From: Icerya purchasi
Taxonomy: Eukaryota > Arthropoda > Insecta > Hemiptera > Monophlebidae
Direction: 5' to 3'
DNA length: 64,000 nucleotides
Assembly (NCBI GenBank): GCA_039619475.1
Contig: CM077116.1
Coordinates: forward strand, 99,245,164 to 99,309,163
The position numbers and the translations under genes are program-made. The notes beneath the pieces were generated by a model. That model made no database searches, was not told the DNA's origin, and saw only the letters and a program-made list of their open reading frames with translations. Below, in pieces: positions 48,965-60,964 of the stretch (the first letter of the stretch is position 1; each line of letters opens with the position of its first letter).

Positions 48965-51900
48965 CTCTGGACACGCGCAAAATTATAAATGAAATAAAAA
49001 AACCAAGAGAACAAAATAAAATAGGATCAAGTAATTTCTTTTTATATACAGTTTACACAAAAAATTTTAATGGTCGCAAGCGACCCTTGGATGATGTGAA
49101 AACATACATATGAACCTAGCAACATAGATTTATTATGCAGAATTTTTAACAAATATTTTTAAAAGATATTTGATAAATTTTCGTTTTTTTATTTTATTTA
49201 CCGAGGATATAATTTCCATTCCTATTTTTCAATTCCTATTTACGGTTTCAGTAAATTATTATTTTTATTTTATTCAAAATATATAATTTAATTGATTATT
49301 TTTTTGTGTTCTGAAAAATAAATAAACATGATTTTTAAAAATTTTGAAAAAACCGGTCCTAAAAATAGTATGAAAGCATGTGATTTTTTCAAGTTAAGAA
49401 TATTTGTTAGAAATTCTGAATAATAAATTTATGTTGCTAGGCTCGTATATATATTTTTTCACATCTTCCAAGGGTCGCAAGGGAAACTTAAAATTCATTT
49501 TTGTCTCGCCTCGAATTATTCTGAATCTTTCAAGTTCCCTTCCTTTTGCTTAAATTTTTTTGGGGAATCTACTCTTATTCTACGCGCTATTCTCTTTACT
49601 TCCTCCTCATCGCTAGTTTTCCATAAAGTGGTCATAATCTTGGATTCTAAAAGTGTTCGGTAATCTATCGTACCTCCTCTTCCTGCTCCTTGTTTCGATT
49701 ATGTAATACTTTTCATACACTTTCTTATCCATGACCTTCTCTTCTATCAGTCGATGGAGATTGACCTTCTGTGGATTCCTGGTCATTTAGGCATTGAGCG
49801 TAATAAATTAGTGGAAATTCATTAGCCCGTTCTTTCATTTCCAGTGACAGATTTCTGAGCACATTTTCGGCTCATAGTATTGATCTTTTTTCCTTAAATG
49901 ACCAATTCCAGATTATGGTTTAACTCCTATTTTTCTTCATTTTCTAATTCTGAATCGTTTTATCTCTCCATTCGGTCATCTCTTCCTTCTCGGCTACGGT
50001 TTTTTAGATACTTGCTCTTTTTTAAACGCTCCAAAATCTCGGCTATTTGTCGTCTTCGTGTTTTAATCATAGTCTCCTTTCTACATCATTTTCTTAGTTT
50101 TCATCTGCTTCAATTTCATTCTGCCCTTTTAATTTCCCTTCTACATATGTTCCTTGTGATTCTGATATCACATTTTGTATGAATGTTCGACCTTTTTTGC
50201 TAAACAATCGTTCTTCTACTATTCTTTATGAACTCGGTATCTCTTTATAGTGCTTCTTATATTCTCTCATTTCCTTCTACTTCTGATATTCCTGCGCTCG
50301 AATTATTTTTATCCTTTATTCTTAAACGTTTCAGAATAGAACTTTATTTTCTGCTTTTTCCCATTTCTTGAGCTAATTTCTTCGTTGATGAATCATTGAA
50401 AAATCACAAAAAAAACACGATATCTGCAATGAATGTAAAAAAAAATATAGATTCAGCAGAACATACTTTTTTCTACTATTCTGCTTTCGAGAATCTTAGA
50501 GGAAAACCCAATTTAAGCTTAAATAATATTGACTTAACGTCAGTTAAAATTGAAGATTTCAATATATAATAATCCTAAATTTGGCCACATAATTATTAAA
50601 AACAAAAGCAAGATTATGCGATTAATCTATTAATTAACTTTAATTAATAATTACTTTAATGATTTAAACTGTAATGGGAAGCTGGTGTTGAAAGGTAAAC
50701 GTAAAAGCTGAAGCGTCCTTTTTTTTCTTCAATCTATTCTTACTTTCGTTAATATGTTAACAATAAAAAATATATGCATGTAATTACCATAACCAAAAAA
50801 AAAAAAAAAACGCACAACAACTCGACAGTAAAAAACGTAAAACTAAACACCAGAATCCAAGCGAAACACAAATTATTCATACATACATCATTACATGGCG
50901 GTTACAATTAGACATATCAGAAGGGCGGGGCTTGCCACTGCGCACACTTTTGATGACCCTCACTGTGTCTGACGAAAACTCTTCGATCTTAATAAAAGTA
51001 AAGTTTAAAAATAATTTTTATTTTTTTCATAATCAACGGGAGAAAAAATTAGCATGCATTTTTTCTTAAATAATGAATTTTGAATCGCAAATTTGAATGA
51101 AATGAAATTACCTTTCGTAGAACCATATGACCATCCATATACATAGCTAACGAGCTGAAGTGAAACAAAGTTTCATCTGTTCTTAAATCCTGAGTGATAA
51201 TGTCTTCCGAATAAATTATAATAATGGCCAGTGATAGAAACAAATGAAAATAATCGGTTAAATAATTTGACCAACAAGCTTCCCATATTGTGATAGCCAC
51301 ATCATCTGGGAATTCTCTTTTAAAACACCTGCCATTTTTACATCTCTATATATTAAATCGCATCCTTTGTATTTAAAAATCATAAGTAAGTTTTAATGAA
51401 AAAATAATAAATAAAATTATTTTTTTATCAAAATTAATTATAAACGTGTACATTGGGCAGGTTTATTTTTTACTTCTTTTAAATATGAATGTAATTTTAT
51501 CAAAGCTATTCTGACTAATATTAAATCTCTGGAAATTTTTTTTTTCTCCAATATGTAAAATTCTAGTTTCTGTCCACTATCCCTTCTGACTATCTGTGCT
51601 TCACTGATTTTTCTTTTCTTTTATTTCTCTATAATTTTTTTATTGTTTCTTCTATTTATCCACTTATAAAAAACACTAAATAGCTTTATCTTTACATTCA
51701 CCTTTGTAATTGTATCTTTTAATTTATACTTTTTGCCTAATTTCTACATCTACTTTTTTTTCTTGTTCGAGTCCTTTAAAAACAGTCCTTTTCGTGGAAA
51801 ATTTAAATTTAAATAAATTTAGACTAAATACTCACATGTATGTTATTTAGAGAAAGATAAAAGCATAGACTCTAATAAAGACTGTAGATGATAACAATAT

Positions 51901-54900
51901 TATCGACTTCTAAATGAGGGAAAACTGAATAAAAATGAAATTAAAGGTTGAATTAGATAAATTAAAAAACAATTATAATTTTCTTCAAAACATTAAAGCC
52001 GCTAACATAATTAGTGCTTTAAAAAAGAAACGAGATATGGTAGTAAGAAAATTCATCGTAAAAAATTAATTAAAGTAAAAGTTTTTTTTTTTTTTTGGTA
52101 ATTAAACGCAAAATTTAATCATGTTATAATTTTGATTACAACGTTAATATTGAAATTAATACGAAAATATTTTGAGCCAAAAATGAGACTTTTCTCAACC
52201 ATAACAGTGCAATATTATTTTAGTTGTTTATTCCTATATTGCATGTGGACAAAATGAAGAATTTTGATGAATTTTTAAGATATTTTTGTCGATTTATTAT
52301 TCCAACGATGTAAAAAAAAATATGCGTATCAGATCTGATTTACCTTTTCTTCTTTAATCTTTCTGATTAATAAATAAATAAACACATACATATATGTATA
52401 TATATATATGAATATAACAAAAATGTTAGTGTACATAAACTTTTAATTTTAAAACGTTCAACAAACGAGAATAGTGAGTAAGAAAATTAAAACAAACTGA
52501 ATTGTGTATTAATGAGATAATGCATTTCAGCGTGAAACCCAATTTCTTTATTTCATGAGTAATAAAGGTAAGTTTTATAAACGCTTATCATTTCTACACT
52601 TATTCTGTTCCAATACTTAATTTTCAAGCAAATTTCTGATGAAAATCCAGTTTGACAGAGGGAACACGATTTGAAGATAAGAATGTGTAGTTTGAAATTA
52701 AAAATCGTTTCTGACATATAAATAAAAGACAAAAAGTGGTCGATGGTGTACGAATGTACAAAAAATGTGATAATCACTCTTGAGAATTGGTAGTAATCTA
52801 CGAAGCCATCAAAGCTCATTAATGATTGGTCGATAATGTGGTTTTTATCGATTTCATAATACTTTAGGGTTAAGCGCACGTACGGAAACAAGTTTTAGCG
52901 TTTGAGTAGTACAGAATAAAGTTAGAAATGCCATTTAGAGTATCAAGTAGATTACCAAGAAATATTTAAGGGCTTGAAATACTGAAAATATGCGATTTTT
53001 ATTTTTTTTTTGAGTATGTTCCACCACTTTTAAAAATCTGAAAAAATGCATACATATTTTTAGAGAAAAAATACATAAAATTCTTTTTTTTTTTAAAGAG
53101 ATGAGTGTGTCTTTGTTTTTGAAAAATCAAGTTTTAAAATTTTTCGAACGCTGTGAAAATTTGAATTTGGCGCCATTTTTTTTTTTTTCGAGTAAATATA
53201 TTTTGTAAGGCTTGAAAACCCCTATAATTTGGGAGAAAAATTTTTCCTAGCTTAAAAATTGACCGAGATATTTCCAACACATTACAAATCACAAAATCGG
53301 TCCTATGGAGCCCTACGAGGATTCAGTAATCTGAAAATTTAGAAATGGGCGTTCCATTGATGCCAGCATAATGTTATAATCACTTTTCCGAATGACTTAA
53401 GAGCCGATTTGACTAACTTTTCCGGCCAGATCCTTTATATGTTTTTTACATATTTTCCATCGGTACATTACGTTTAATATGAAGTCATATTTTTCTGTAT
53501 AAAAAGTAGAGAAAGTAAATCCCATTCCCTTGAGAGGGCGTTGAGGATTGTGAGTATATTGTGAAATTAAATAGAAAATTTTTCTATTTACAAAATTCGG
53601 TGTATAAAAACTTTAATTACAGCTTAAATTTAAATTGTTGAATACTTAACTTGTTACCAAAGATTGTTTGATCAGTACCTGTAACGTGCATGATAGAAAT
53701 GTCTGTTTATTCAGAAATTTATAATTTTATCTGAATATTCGGCTAGAATAAAATAAGTCAAGTACTGATTTTTTGTTCATTTCATTCGTTTTTTTTTGTT
53801 TTTTTTTTTTTTTAAAGAGGAAAGTTAAATTAAATACTTACAGTAAAAGCCATCGATGACAGAATAATAAATCCATTCCATCAGAATGTCTTTGGAGATA
53901 CGTATAAAATGGAGGATACATAATTCGAATGAGCTCTCTTAAACAATACTGAAAAATAAAATACACACACACATACATGTATATATATACAATGAATTTA
54001 TATACTTACATATTTTCGGTCAGTAAATTATGTATAACACAAAATCATATTTTTTTTATGCGGTATTATGAAAAATATTTATAATCATGAAAATTAGTAC
54101 GGGTCGATCCTTAGGATCCCGTCATGTAGAGAACCTCTGGGACCCACCGATTTTAGTCTTCTATAATTTTTATAGAAAAGTTGATTTTAATTATGTTATA
54201 CTTTGTAAAATAATGTTTTAATTTCATAGTGATTAAAAAAAAATTGTAGACCGATAAATTTAATTTACGGATTACGTAGTAACTTTTATTGTAACTTCCA
54301 TTGCATAAAAATGATACTCTTGGAAACGGCTCTTTGAGAAAACTCTATTAAACGAGCTGTTCTAAAAGGAAGGCGACCTGTTCATTTTAATACTTATCGT
54401 ACTTTTAAGATCCATGAAAAAGAAAATAAATGCGCTTATTTAATACGCTTGTAAAAAGTAACATATTTACCATTTTAAATAGCAACCTGAGAACAGATCA
54501 AGATATTTTTTTTTTTTTTTTTTTTTTGTTTGCGATGATATTTATTTACGATTAGCACGATGTGCCAATTAAAATACTAAAATACATAGGTCGCCACTGT
54601 CGAGTTGTACGGATGATAAACTTATAATAATACTTCTGAATTCTGAATTTGGTTTTAGTTTATATAACGCCACAATGCTTCAATACAAAATAAAATAAAA
54701 TGTAGTTTTCACCTCATGTATCCATTATTAAGCTATAGTTATTTGTGGAACTTTTGATTAAAATTCGGTTACTAGGTACCGATTTCTAAATAACGCATAA
54801 ACGTTACAGACTTTCTTATTCCCCGCAATGTAAGAATGACATAATCATTTATATGTATATACATATGAATGAATACGGATTCAGAATTTCTGGCGAAGAA

Positions 54901-57900
54901 GCAATTTTCCAGTTAATGAAAATAACGATCCTGATGATTTACGGTCTCCGACAACGCTACTGAAGTGGACTCCCATGATTTAATGAGTGATGCTAGCGTT
55001 TTATAGTAAAACAAAAAGGATTTTAAAACAGAAAACCATAACATCGAAACACTTTCGACTTTATCGAGCGGTGAAAAAAAAAACAGATACCTTCAAGAAT
55101 CAAAAAAAAATTTGCGCTGCAACCAAAATCACTAATTTTCCTACATCATATTTATCCAACATATCCTCAGACTGCGCCCTTGAACCAGTAAAAAAAATCG
55201 TAGAAATAAACAGTTTATATCTTTCAGTGGATTATACTGTATTTAAAGAATCTCTGTACAATGTATTTACTTCGTGATACGATATTATAGCAATGATAGA
55301 TCTTATTTATCCACACGCGAATAGCAAAAGTATCAAAAACCAGTTCACCACATTGATTAAAAAATTACAATTATTTATCAACAATCTTTTACTGAACAAT
55401 AAAATTAAAATACAATAAGAATAGCGTATTACATTAATCATAATATAAATATAACAACAATAACAATAAAAATGAGATCTGCAATATTATGTTGGAAGAA
55501 CTACGAAAATTATTAATGATACTCTTTGAAAAATAATCTGTCTTCAAGAAACGAAATTAATCTTTCATAAAAATTTTGCTCTAAAAAGTTACAATATTTA
55601 TTACAAGAATCAAAAGCCTTAATAATAGCAATGTTCAAGAACTATTACTTTTAGCTGTAACGGATGACATATATTCTGAAGAACATTAAATGCAAACGCC
55701 AAACACGCAAGTAATGACAGTTAAAGCACGCTTTGATAACATTATTATTATTCTTATTTTTATTATACTGATTTTTGACCGGCTTTTAGGAGACCTGGCG
55801 TGTGTGTGGTCCCAAGTCGGGGTTCGGAAGCGTAATATATTTACATTCGTCTATTTTAAGTGGGTGATATTGAGCAGCGGAGTTTGTGTCTAGGATTCTG
55901 TGGAGTGGCAGTGGCTGTCCGAATCCATATACTTTCGATCACCTAAGTTCTCATCCAAAACTTATTATCCAAAAAATCCAAGGACTCCGAATTTTCCGAG
56001 TCCCCGGTTAGGGGCCCAAAGAAAAATTAGAAGAAAAAAAATCAAACAGGAATTGTCGGAACCGAAATCGTAGACTTCAAATACGTTTCACTAGCTAGTA
56101 GAAAACGAACGGAAGGTCTAAAATTTTGTTTCGCTAACTCTAAAAAGGAAGAAATTCTGAAATTTAGACAAAGTTTTGAAACTATTTCACTTCCGCCAGA
56201 AAAAAGGGACCAGAAATCGGGGAAAACATCAGACTTGATCGTAATGCTTTATTTTACTCCACTCTGTGTTTTTTAAAGATGGAACACCATTTCATATTTG
56301 AATTCATTAAACAATGACCACCTTAATTAGGACAGATGTATTTAAACAAAATAGTTTTCTCAAGGATATATAGGCAAACTATGTAATCCACTCAATTTAG
56401 CATATCTTTTATACTTTACCATTCGTTTTAATTTTAAAAATTCCTTTTAACAGAAAAATGAAACATGTTTCCGGTAAAACAGTGAAAATAGAAGGATTAT
56501 GCTTCTTAGAATATTCGCTTTTTGATGTTTATGTTGTTTCATCAAAAAAACTGATCTGCTTTTACAACAATAACGAGCAATAAGTAGAAATGACCGTTGT
56601 TTTTGAATTATAATATTAGACTGTTTAATTATGATTATTAATTGGTTAAATTTTTATTTTTTTTATAACAAAAAATTATTATGTAATAAGCGTATTTGAA
56701 TTTTATTTTTAAAAAACCTTAAAGTGTAAACTGAAGTTAAAACAATTATAGAAAAAAGTTTCCGTTTCCGTTTCGGTTTTAGCTGAAAATTTTGTTTCGG
56801 ATAAGGTTCTCCGGAGATCATCCAAGCATACAGATAATTGAGGTGGATAATAGTCAATTTTACATCATACCTTCAGTAGAACCCAATACGCCGTAGACAT
56901 TACTATCTCAAATTCCTATTACTAGCTGGTCGATTTCGTAGTTATCGTCCGACGTTTTTTTTTTTTTTCATTCCTCTCTTCACACACGTATTCGTTTTTG
57001 TTCTAATCACGCGAGGTTTTTTTGTTTTATTATATAGAGAGAAAAGGAAGTTTGAAATTACTGCGGTGAATAGTATTAGAAATAAAATCATTATTTGGTA
57101 AACAGAGTGAGTATTATAAAATATATTTATCTGACATTTCGAATAGATTACATTAATTATTATCAGAAAAAACTAAACTAACGGAACGATAAACAACGAA
57201 TTAAATATTAAACCAGCAAATAAAAATATGGCGTTTAAAAAAAAAAAAAAATCGGAGTAAACAAAACATTGAAACTGATTTTTTTTTTTTGTTCGTAGGC
57301 TTTCTGTTCGCCATTTAAGAAGTTGTTATCGTTTCATTAGTTTAGTTTTTTTTGATAATTGTATAAGCTGTCTGAAATGTCAAATAAAGATATATAATAT
57401 GATTACATAGAAAATAATTTTATTTCTATTTATTTTATTTTTATTTGATACCTTTTTTTTCCTGTAATTCTTCAAATATATTACACACGTAGTTATATTC
57501 AAATATATATAGCGTAAAATTGCATACTTTTAAAGTAAATACGCAATAAATTTTTAAAAACTAGAAGTTACGTGAGGTCAATATTGTATAAATGTGTGTT
57601 TACTTAGTAATTATTAATACGGTGTATGCTTAAGCACGAATGATGTAAGCGTAAAAAACATTTTACTGATTCATAATTTATTAATTAATTCGTGTCTGTA
57701 CGTGTCACAGTTTTAACAGGTTTTATTTATTTTTTTTTATACATGCGAAAGCGGTATTATTACATTAGGAGTTTTTGCATAAACATAAATTCCAACAGAA
57801 GATATACTAATAACCAATAAAATTTTTTCTTTGTTTAAAACTTTTTTTTTCACCTCTTTTGCTTTAACTGACAAAATAACAATATCAAAAGGTATCAAAT

Positions 57901-60900
57901 TCAGTTCTTCGTAATAACGTGTTCAGATATAAAAATTTACTAAAGTTCAATAATTAAATACTGGAAATGAGGAAAGCGAAGAACACAAGTGGATATTCGG
58001 TATTTTTCGTATATCACAAGAATGAATTTATTCAGTTGGATAATAAGTAGAATCGCGAAAGCTCTTATTTGTCTTCAAAAGTTACTTGTAAAACAACCAT
58101 ATTGCCTCCGCAATTCTTTCGATATCAACTTTTTATGTTCATCACCCAAATTTTACAGCATACTCCCTAATAACGAAACGTTTCTTAAAATTTTGTTTCA
58201 GCGCTTCGTATTGTTTTTTTTTTTTGTTGTACATCATAATGTTATAAAGAATTGTACACTTTACATCAACTACAATACGCAGGATACTGAAAACAAATTA
58301 CAGTAGAGTCTCGCTAATCCGGTGCTAGCTAGTCCGGACATCCAGTTAATCCGGACGAATCGAAAAAAATAAAAAATGAAAAAAAAAATTCAGACTTCCG
58401 GGACACATGGCACACGTAAATTACACACATAAGTACACATACATACTTTAAAATGAAGAAACGTTGATTTTTAATCATTAAAATTTTTTCTTTTACCTAT
58501 AAAACTTGTTTCTGGCACATTTTAAAGTTGATTCCGTTTAATCCGGACAAGTCCCGGTCCCCACAAGCCCGGATTAGCGAGACTCTATTGTAGTTAAATA
58601 AAGACGGCTATAAATTGTGTTCCGAAATTAAAATTACTTGGAATTTCGCAAAACATGAAAATAAATCCGCGAATCACCCGTAATTCTGGGTAAATTAGTT
58701 TTGATGGTATACCAATGAATCTTAAAATGCTTCCCAAATAATAAATTTTGGCGGTTCAGTTAAATAATGATCATTTTTTAAATGGTTACGTGCATAAATA
58801 GTCAGAAGAAATTTTATTGTTCATAGATATGTTTAAAAAAAAGTAAATAGGATGGAACCGAAGGAAAAGAGAGAAATATGAAAAAATATTGATGATTAGA
58901 TACGTAAAATTCGCAGAGAAATAATTTATAAATGTTTTCAACGCTGTTAAAACCTAATTTCATATATTTTTCAATGAATTATTAACGACCTAGTTAATCA
59001 TGAAAATTATTATTTTACGTACCAAGTTTCTTTCCATGTCGGAGTCCGTTGGAGTACATATGAATAATCCTTTTTTCATAACACCGACGAAACACCAGAA
59101 CGAATCTACTTCATCGTTTATTTCAGCTAATATCGGTGCTAGTAAATCAGACATTCCTTGACTGTAGCCATGTTTCGAATTATACACAGCGTAATTTAGG
59201 AGAATATTTCTGTCAAAACAAAGATCCCGCGTAAGATAAAATTAGTTTTTTTAAATGTGAAATAATTCATTGCAGATGTTAAAAAAAGAACTACATTTAA
59301 CTACAATATTTAATCGATATAATAATAAATGATCCGCTTCGAGGAAATCGGTTAGCAAAATTAATGATGAAAAGTAAAAAATATTACATGATTCCTTAAT
59401 TTCAAAAAGAATATCACACTTTTTAAATAAATAAAAACCACGAGATTTTAAAATAATGTATAGGGATAGAACAACTATTTGAAAATTAAGATTGTTTTTT
59501 AGTCTGCAGAGAAAAAAAAAAAAAGAAAATTAATTAAAAGAAGTATAATGAAATTATCTATTAGAATTAAATTACATTTACAGCTAAAGTGTTATGCGCT
59601 TAATTTAAAAATATAACAGCTACGACGCATAAGTCAATGATCGTCAAAAATAACTAACTTAAAAATTTAATAGTCGCTCATTTGAACGATACGACTGAAT
59701 AGTAAAAACTAAGATCCAACACTTTTTTTATTAGTTACAGAAGTATTAATTCCTAATCAGCTATTGTTTGTAATTAGAATATTTAGGTTAACTTTATAAA
59801 TTTAATAAAATAAGGAGTTACAATATAATCCTATAAAAATTATTTTTGCTCTACTGTAAAACCTTTAAATTTTTGTGAAAATTTTATTGCAAAATTTCTA
59901 AAATTAAAAGACAGATCATTTCAGGTTGCTATAATTAAGATATTTATGCGGTTGCGAAAGAATTATGTAGTCGAATTACATCGGCGACAATGAATTAAAA
60001 ACGTTTAAAAAACTGTTAAGTATAAAAACATATGGCGACCATGTTGATATTATAAAATATTGCACTTGAAATAGCAACATTTGAATACTATTAATATGCG
60101 AATCGATCAAAGAGCCAGATAATTGCAGTATATAATAGCTGATGAATTATCGATTGATTACGGATTTTTCATATGCAGAAATTGTGAGGGCATTGAAAGA
60201 ATGGAGAACATTATTTGCGCTACATATTACTACTACAATTCAACCTAAATAACCCGTAACATTCGTCGGTAAAAACAATATAAATACATAGCGCTCATGT
60301 CGCTAGAGGTTATTCAAGAAAACTTTACAACTGCGACGTAAAGTCTGCAGTTTATAACATAATAAAGCGTATTTATGATGACTTCCTTATAAAAGCTACC
60401 GAAGCAGCAATTGAGTGACTAAATTCAAAATAACAACAGAACTTCAGTAAGTTGGTATTTAAGGAAATGAATTTTGCGGGTTTACGATTATTGAAATGAC
60501 AGAAGTCGTGAAGTCATTTTTTCAATGTTCTTAGTGATTAATGACTGATATTTCCATTTGCGATTGAATGTAGGGCACTGCTACCAACAATAGCAGTTAA
60601 ACAGATGCTAAAAAAGTTAAATTGAATATATACGAAAGTTATCATGTGTAACAAGAGAGAAGCTGTATGGTTCTCGAATTGACAATCCAGTGTATGAAAA
60701 AAATCCCTGTAGACTATGTCTTAAAAATTGTAAATAAGAGGGTTTTTTATTTACTTTAATTATACACGTATTGCTCATATTTATTTATTTTTAAACATTA
60801 CTAAAAGGAAAAAAATTAACTTCATAATTTGCAAATTTGGATTATCATCACCGGCATAAAATGGATTTGATCGATCGGTTCTAATAACGTCTTTTTCCAC

Positions 60901-60964
60901 GACACACTCTATGTTTCGAATAAATACTTCTTTTTCATATCCGTCTAAATTCATTCTGCGTTCC
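45767..60964 (-). CDS. TBC1D16: TBC1D16-like Rab GTPase-activating protein, 3' half (5 coding exons, 5' end outside window)
   Basis: TBC-domain proteins accelerate GTP hydrolysis on Rab GTPases; vertebrate TBC1D16 is reported to act on Rab4A in receptor recycling. Five minus-strand exons (60821-60964, 59023-59209, 53842-53948, 51112-51328, 45767-45946) join in phase to about 277 residues and a stop. Both catalytic fingers are visible: the arginine finger in KDVIRTDRSNPF and the glutamine finger in YSQGMSD. Later come FCHRWLLLCFKREFP, IWEACW, TDYFHLF and the C-terminal LCQQSDPAGVWDS block, in the order found in TBC1D16 and not in TBC1D15/17. The N-terminal half has no visible exons up to 64000 and should lie to the right. 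Introns reach 5.2 kb and contain LINE and MITE copies. No frame break is seen in these exons. Confidence 0.92.
46550..48249 (+). mobile_element. RNase H-bearing LINE, frame-broken, in RabGAP last intron
   Basis: Order along the plus strand is as follows. Endonuclease end MMDLIITTSAI...AGSDHTPVIVHH (46615-46720). RT motif 3/4 region with RLGSVKSTSH and GVLPQGSVLSPTLF (47095-47185). SLFADD (47228-47245). Then a 209-codon open frame (47227-47856), whose VKYLAIILDDKLTW, LLRIYQALIKSRLNYSAIIY and ITSYIGGHSP are LINE connection-region blocks. Last is an RNase H start VCTDSSKTIHRTG with SAEIFAIKFAIE (47935-48249). The copy ends inside RNase H, so it is truncated at both ends, opposite in strand to the host gene. 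Confidence 0.85.
48926..48962. repeat. (TA)n microsatellite
   Basis: A long uninterrupted AT dinucleotide run. Confidence 0.9.
49071..49487. mobile_element. TTAA-flanked long-inverted-repeat MITE (417 bp)
   Basis: TTAA lies at 49067-49070 and 49488-49491. Exactly 10 nt inside each end begins CGACCCTTGG, then GATGTGAAAA and CCTAGCAACATA, extending inward for roughly 90 bp as an imperfect inverted repeat. TTAA target duplication is the piggyBac-type signature. No transposase is present. Terminal CCC-type piggyBac tips are not obvious. Confidence 0.6.
49740..50340 (+). mobile_element. LINE RNase H/C-terminal fragment in RabGAP intron
   Basis: It contains WIPGHLGIERNKLVE (RNase H end, about 49775-49815), FKRSKISAICRLRV (about 50020-50060) and NNRSSTILYELGISLYSASY...IPALELFLSFI (50205-50330). 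The last block aligns with the C-terminus of the copy at 27864-28130 (IPVLQSFLSFI), so it is the same family in opposite orientation. Confidence 0.62.
50341..51111. other. No gene seen (RabGAP intron)
   Basis: AT-rich, with A-runs near 50800. No feature recognised. Confidence 0.55.
51112..51328 (-). CDS. TBC1D16: TBC1D16-like exon (end of TBC domain)
   Basis: The acceptor is AATGGCAG and the donor GTAATT. It encodes CFKREFPDDVAITIWEACW through MDGHMVLRK, covering the last helices of the TBC fold: IWEACW, TDYFHLF, and the LFHFSSLAMYMDG region. Confidence 0.95.
51329..53841. other. No gene seen (RabGAP intron)
   Basis: AT-rich intron with short TA repeats near 52390-52410. A 112-codon minus-strand frame at 52553-52891 has no recognisable content. 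Confidence 0.55.
53842..53948 (-). CDS. TBC1D16: TBC1D16-like short exon (LRELIR...FCHRWLL)
   Basis: The acceptor is TTTATTTTTCAG and the donor GTAAGT (minus strand). It encodes YCLRELIRIMYPPFYTYLQR through LLFCHRWLL. It is phase 0 in and phase 2 out, and joins exactly to the next exon to restore LLLCFKREFP. I found it by splicing and homology; it is too short to stand out as an open frame. Confidence 0.93.
53949..54986. other. No gene seen (RabGAP intron, left part)
   Basis: AT-rich, with a T-run at about 54507-54528. No feature recognised. Confidence 0.55.
54987..55760 (+). mobile_element. LINE 5' portion: ORF1 remnant and endonuclease start
   Basis: A 96-codon frame (54987-55277) may be an ORF1 end. 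After it, in broken frames, KIICLQETKLIFHKNF and YNIYYKNQK (about 55530-55618) match the start of an APE-type endonuclease (the (L)QETK catalytic block). No RT follows. Identification rests mainly on the LQETK motif and its neighbours. Confidence 0.5.
55761..58300. other. No gene seen (RabGAP intron)
   Basis: AT-rich intron; the slightly GC-richer stretch at 55780-56010 may belong to the LINE above. Open frames at 56663 and 57989 look like intron translation. Confidence 0.5.
58301..58590. mobile_element. Tigger/pogo-type MITE (290 bp)
   Basis: Terminal inverted repeats begin CAGTAGAGTCTCGCTAATCC and, on the other strand, CAATAGAGTCTCGCTAATCC. They are flanked by TA on both sides (58299-58300 and 58591-58592). 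This is the classic Tigger/pogo terminus. The interior is non-coding and includes further TTAATCCGGAC-type repeats just inside each end. Confidence 0.88.
59023..59209 (-). CDS. TBC1D16: TBC1D16-like exon with glutamine finger
   Basis: The acceptor is TTTTGACAG and the donor GTACGT. It encodes NILLNYAVYNSKHGYSQGMS through SDMERNL. YSQGMSD is the YxQG glutamine finger, and DSFWCFVGVMKKGLFI with the CTPTDSDME tail matches TBC1D16 more than other TBC proteins. Confidence 0.95.
59210..60820. other. No gene seen (RabGAP intron)
   Basis: AT-rich intron of 1.6 kb without recognised elements. Confidence 0.6.
60821..60964 (-). CDS. TBC1D16: TBC1D16-like exon with arginine finger
   Basis: On the minus strand, TTTTAG precedes 60964 and a GTTAAT donor follows 60821. 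It encodes ERRMNLDGYEKEVFIRNIE through DDNPNLQIMK. DVIRTDR carries the IxxDxxR arginine finger that completes the Rab active site. It enters with one leftover base of an upstream codon, showing that an earlier coding exon must exist. Confidence 0.92.

Noticed and set aside
52553..52891. 112-codon minus-strand frame within the RabGAP gene
   Set aside because: It does not match the expected RabGAP sequence between its neighbouring exons; the real exon is at 53842-53948.
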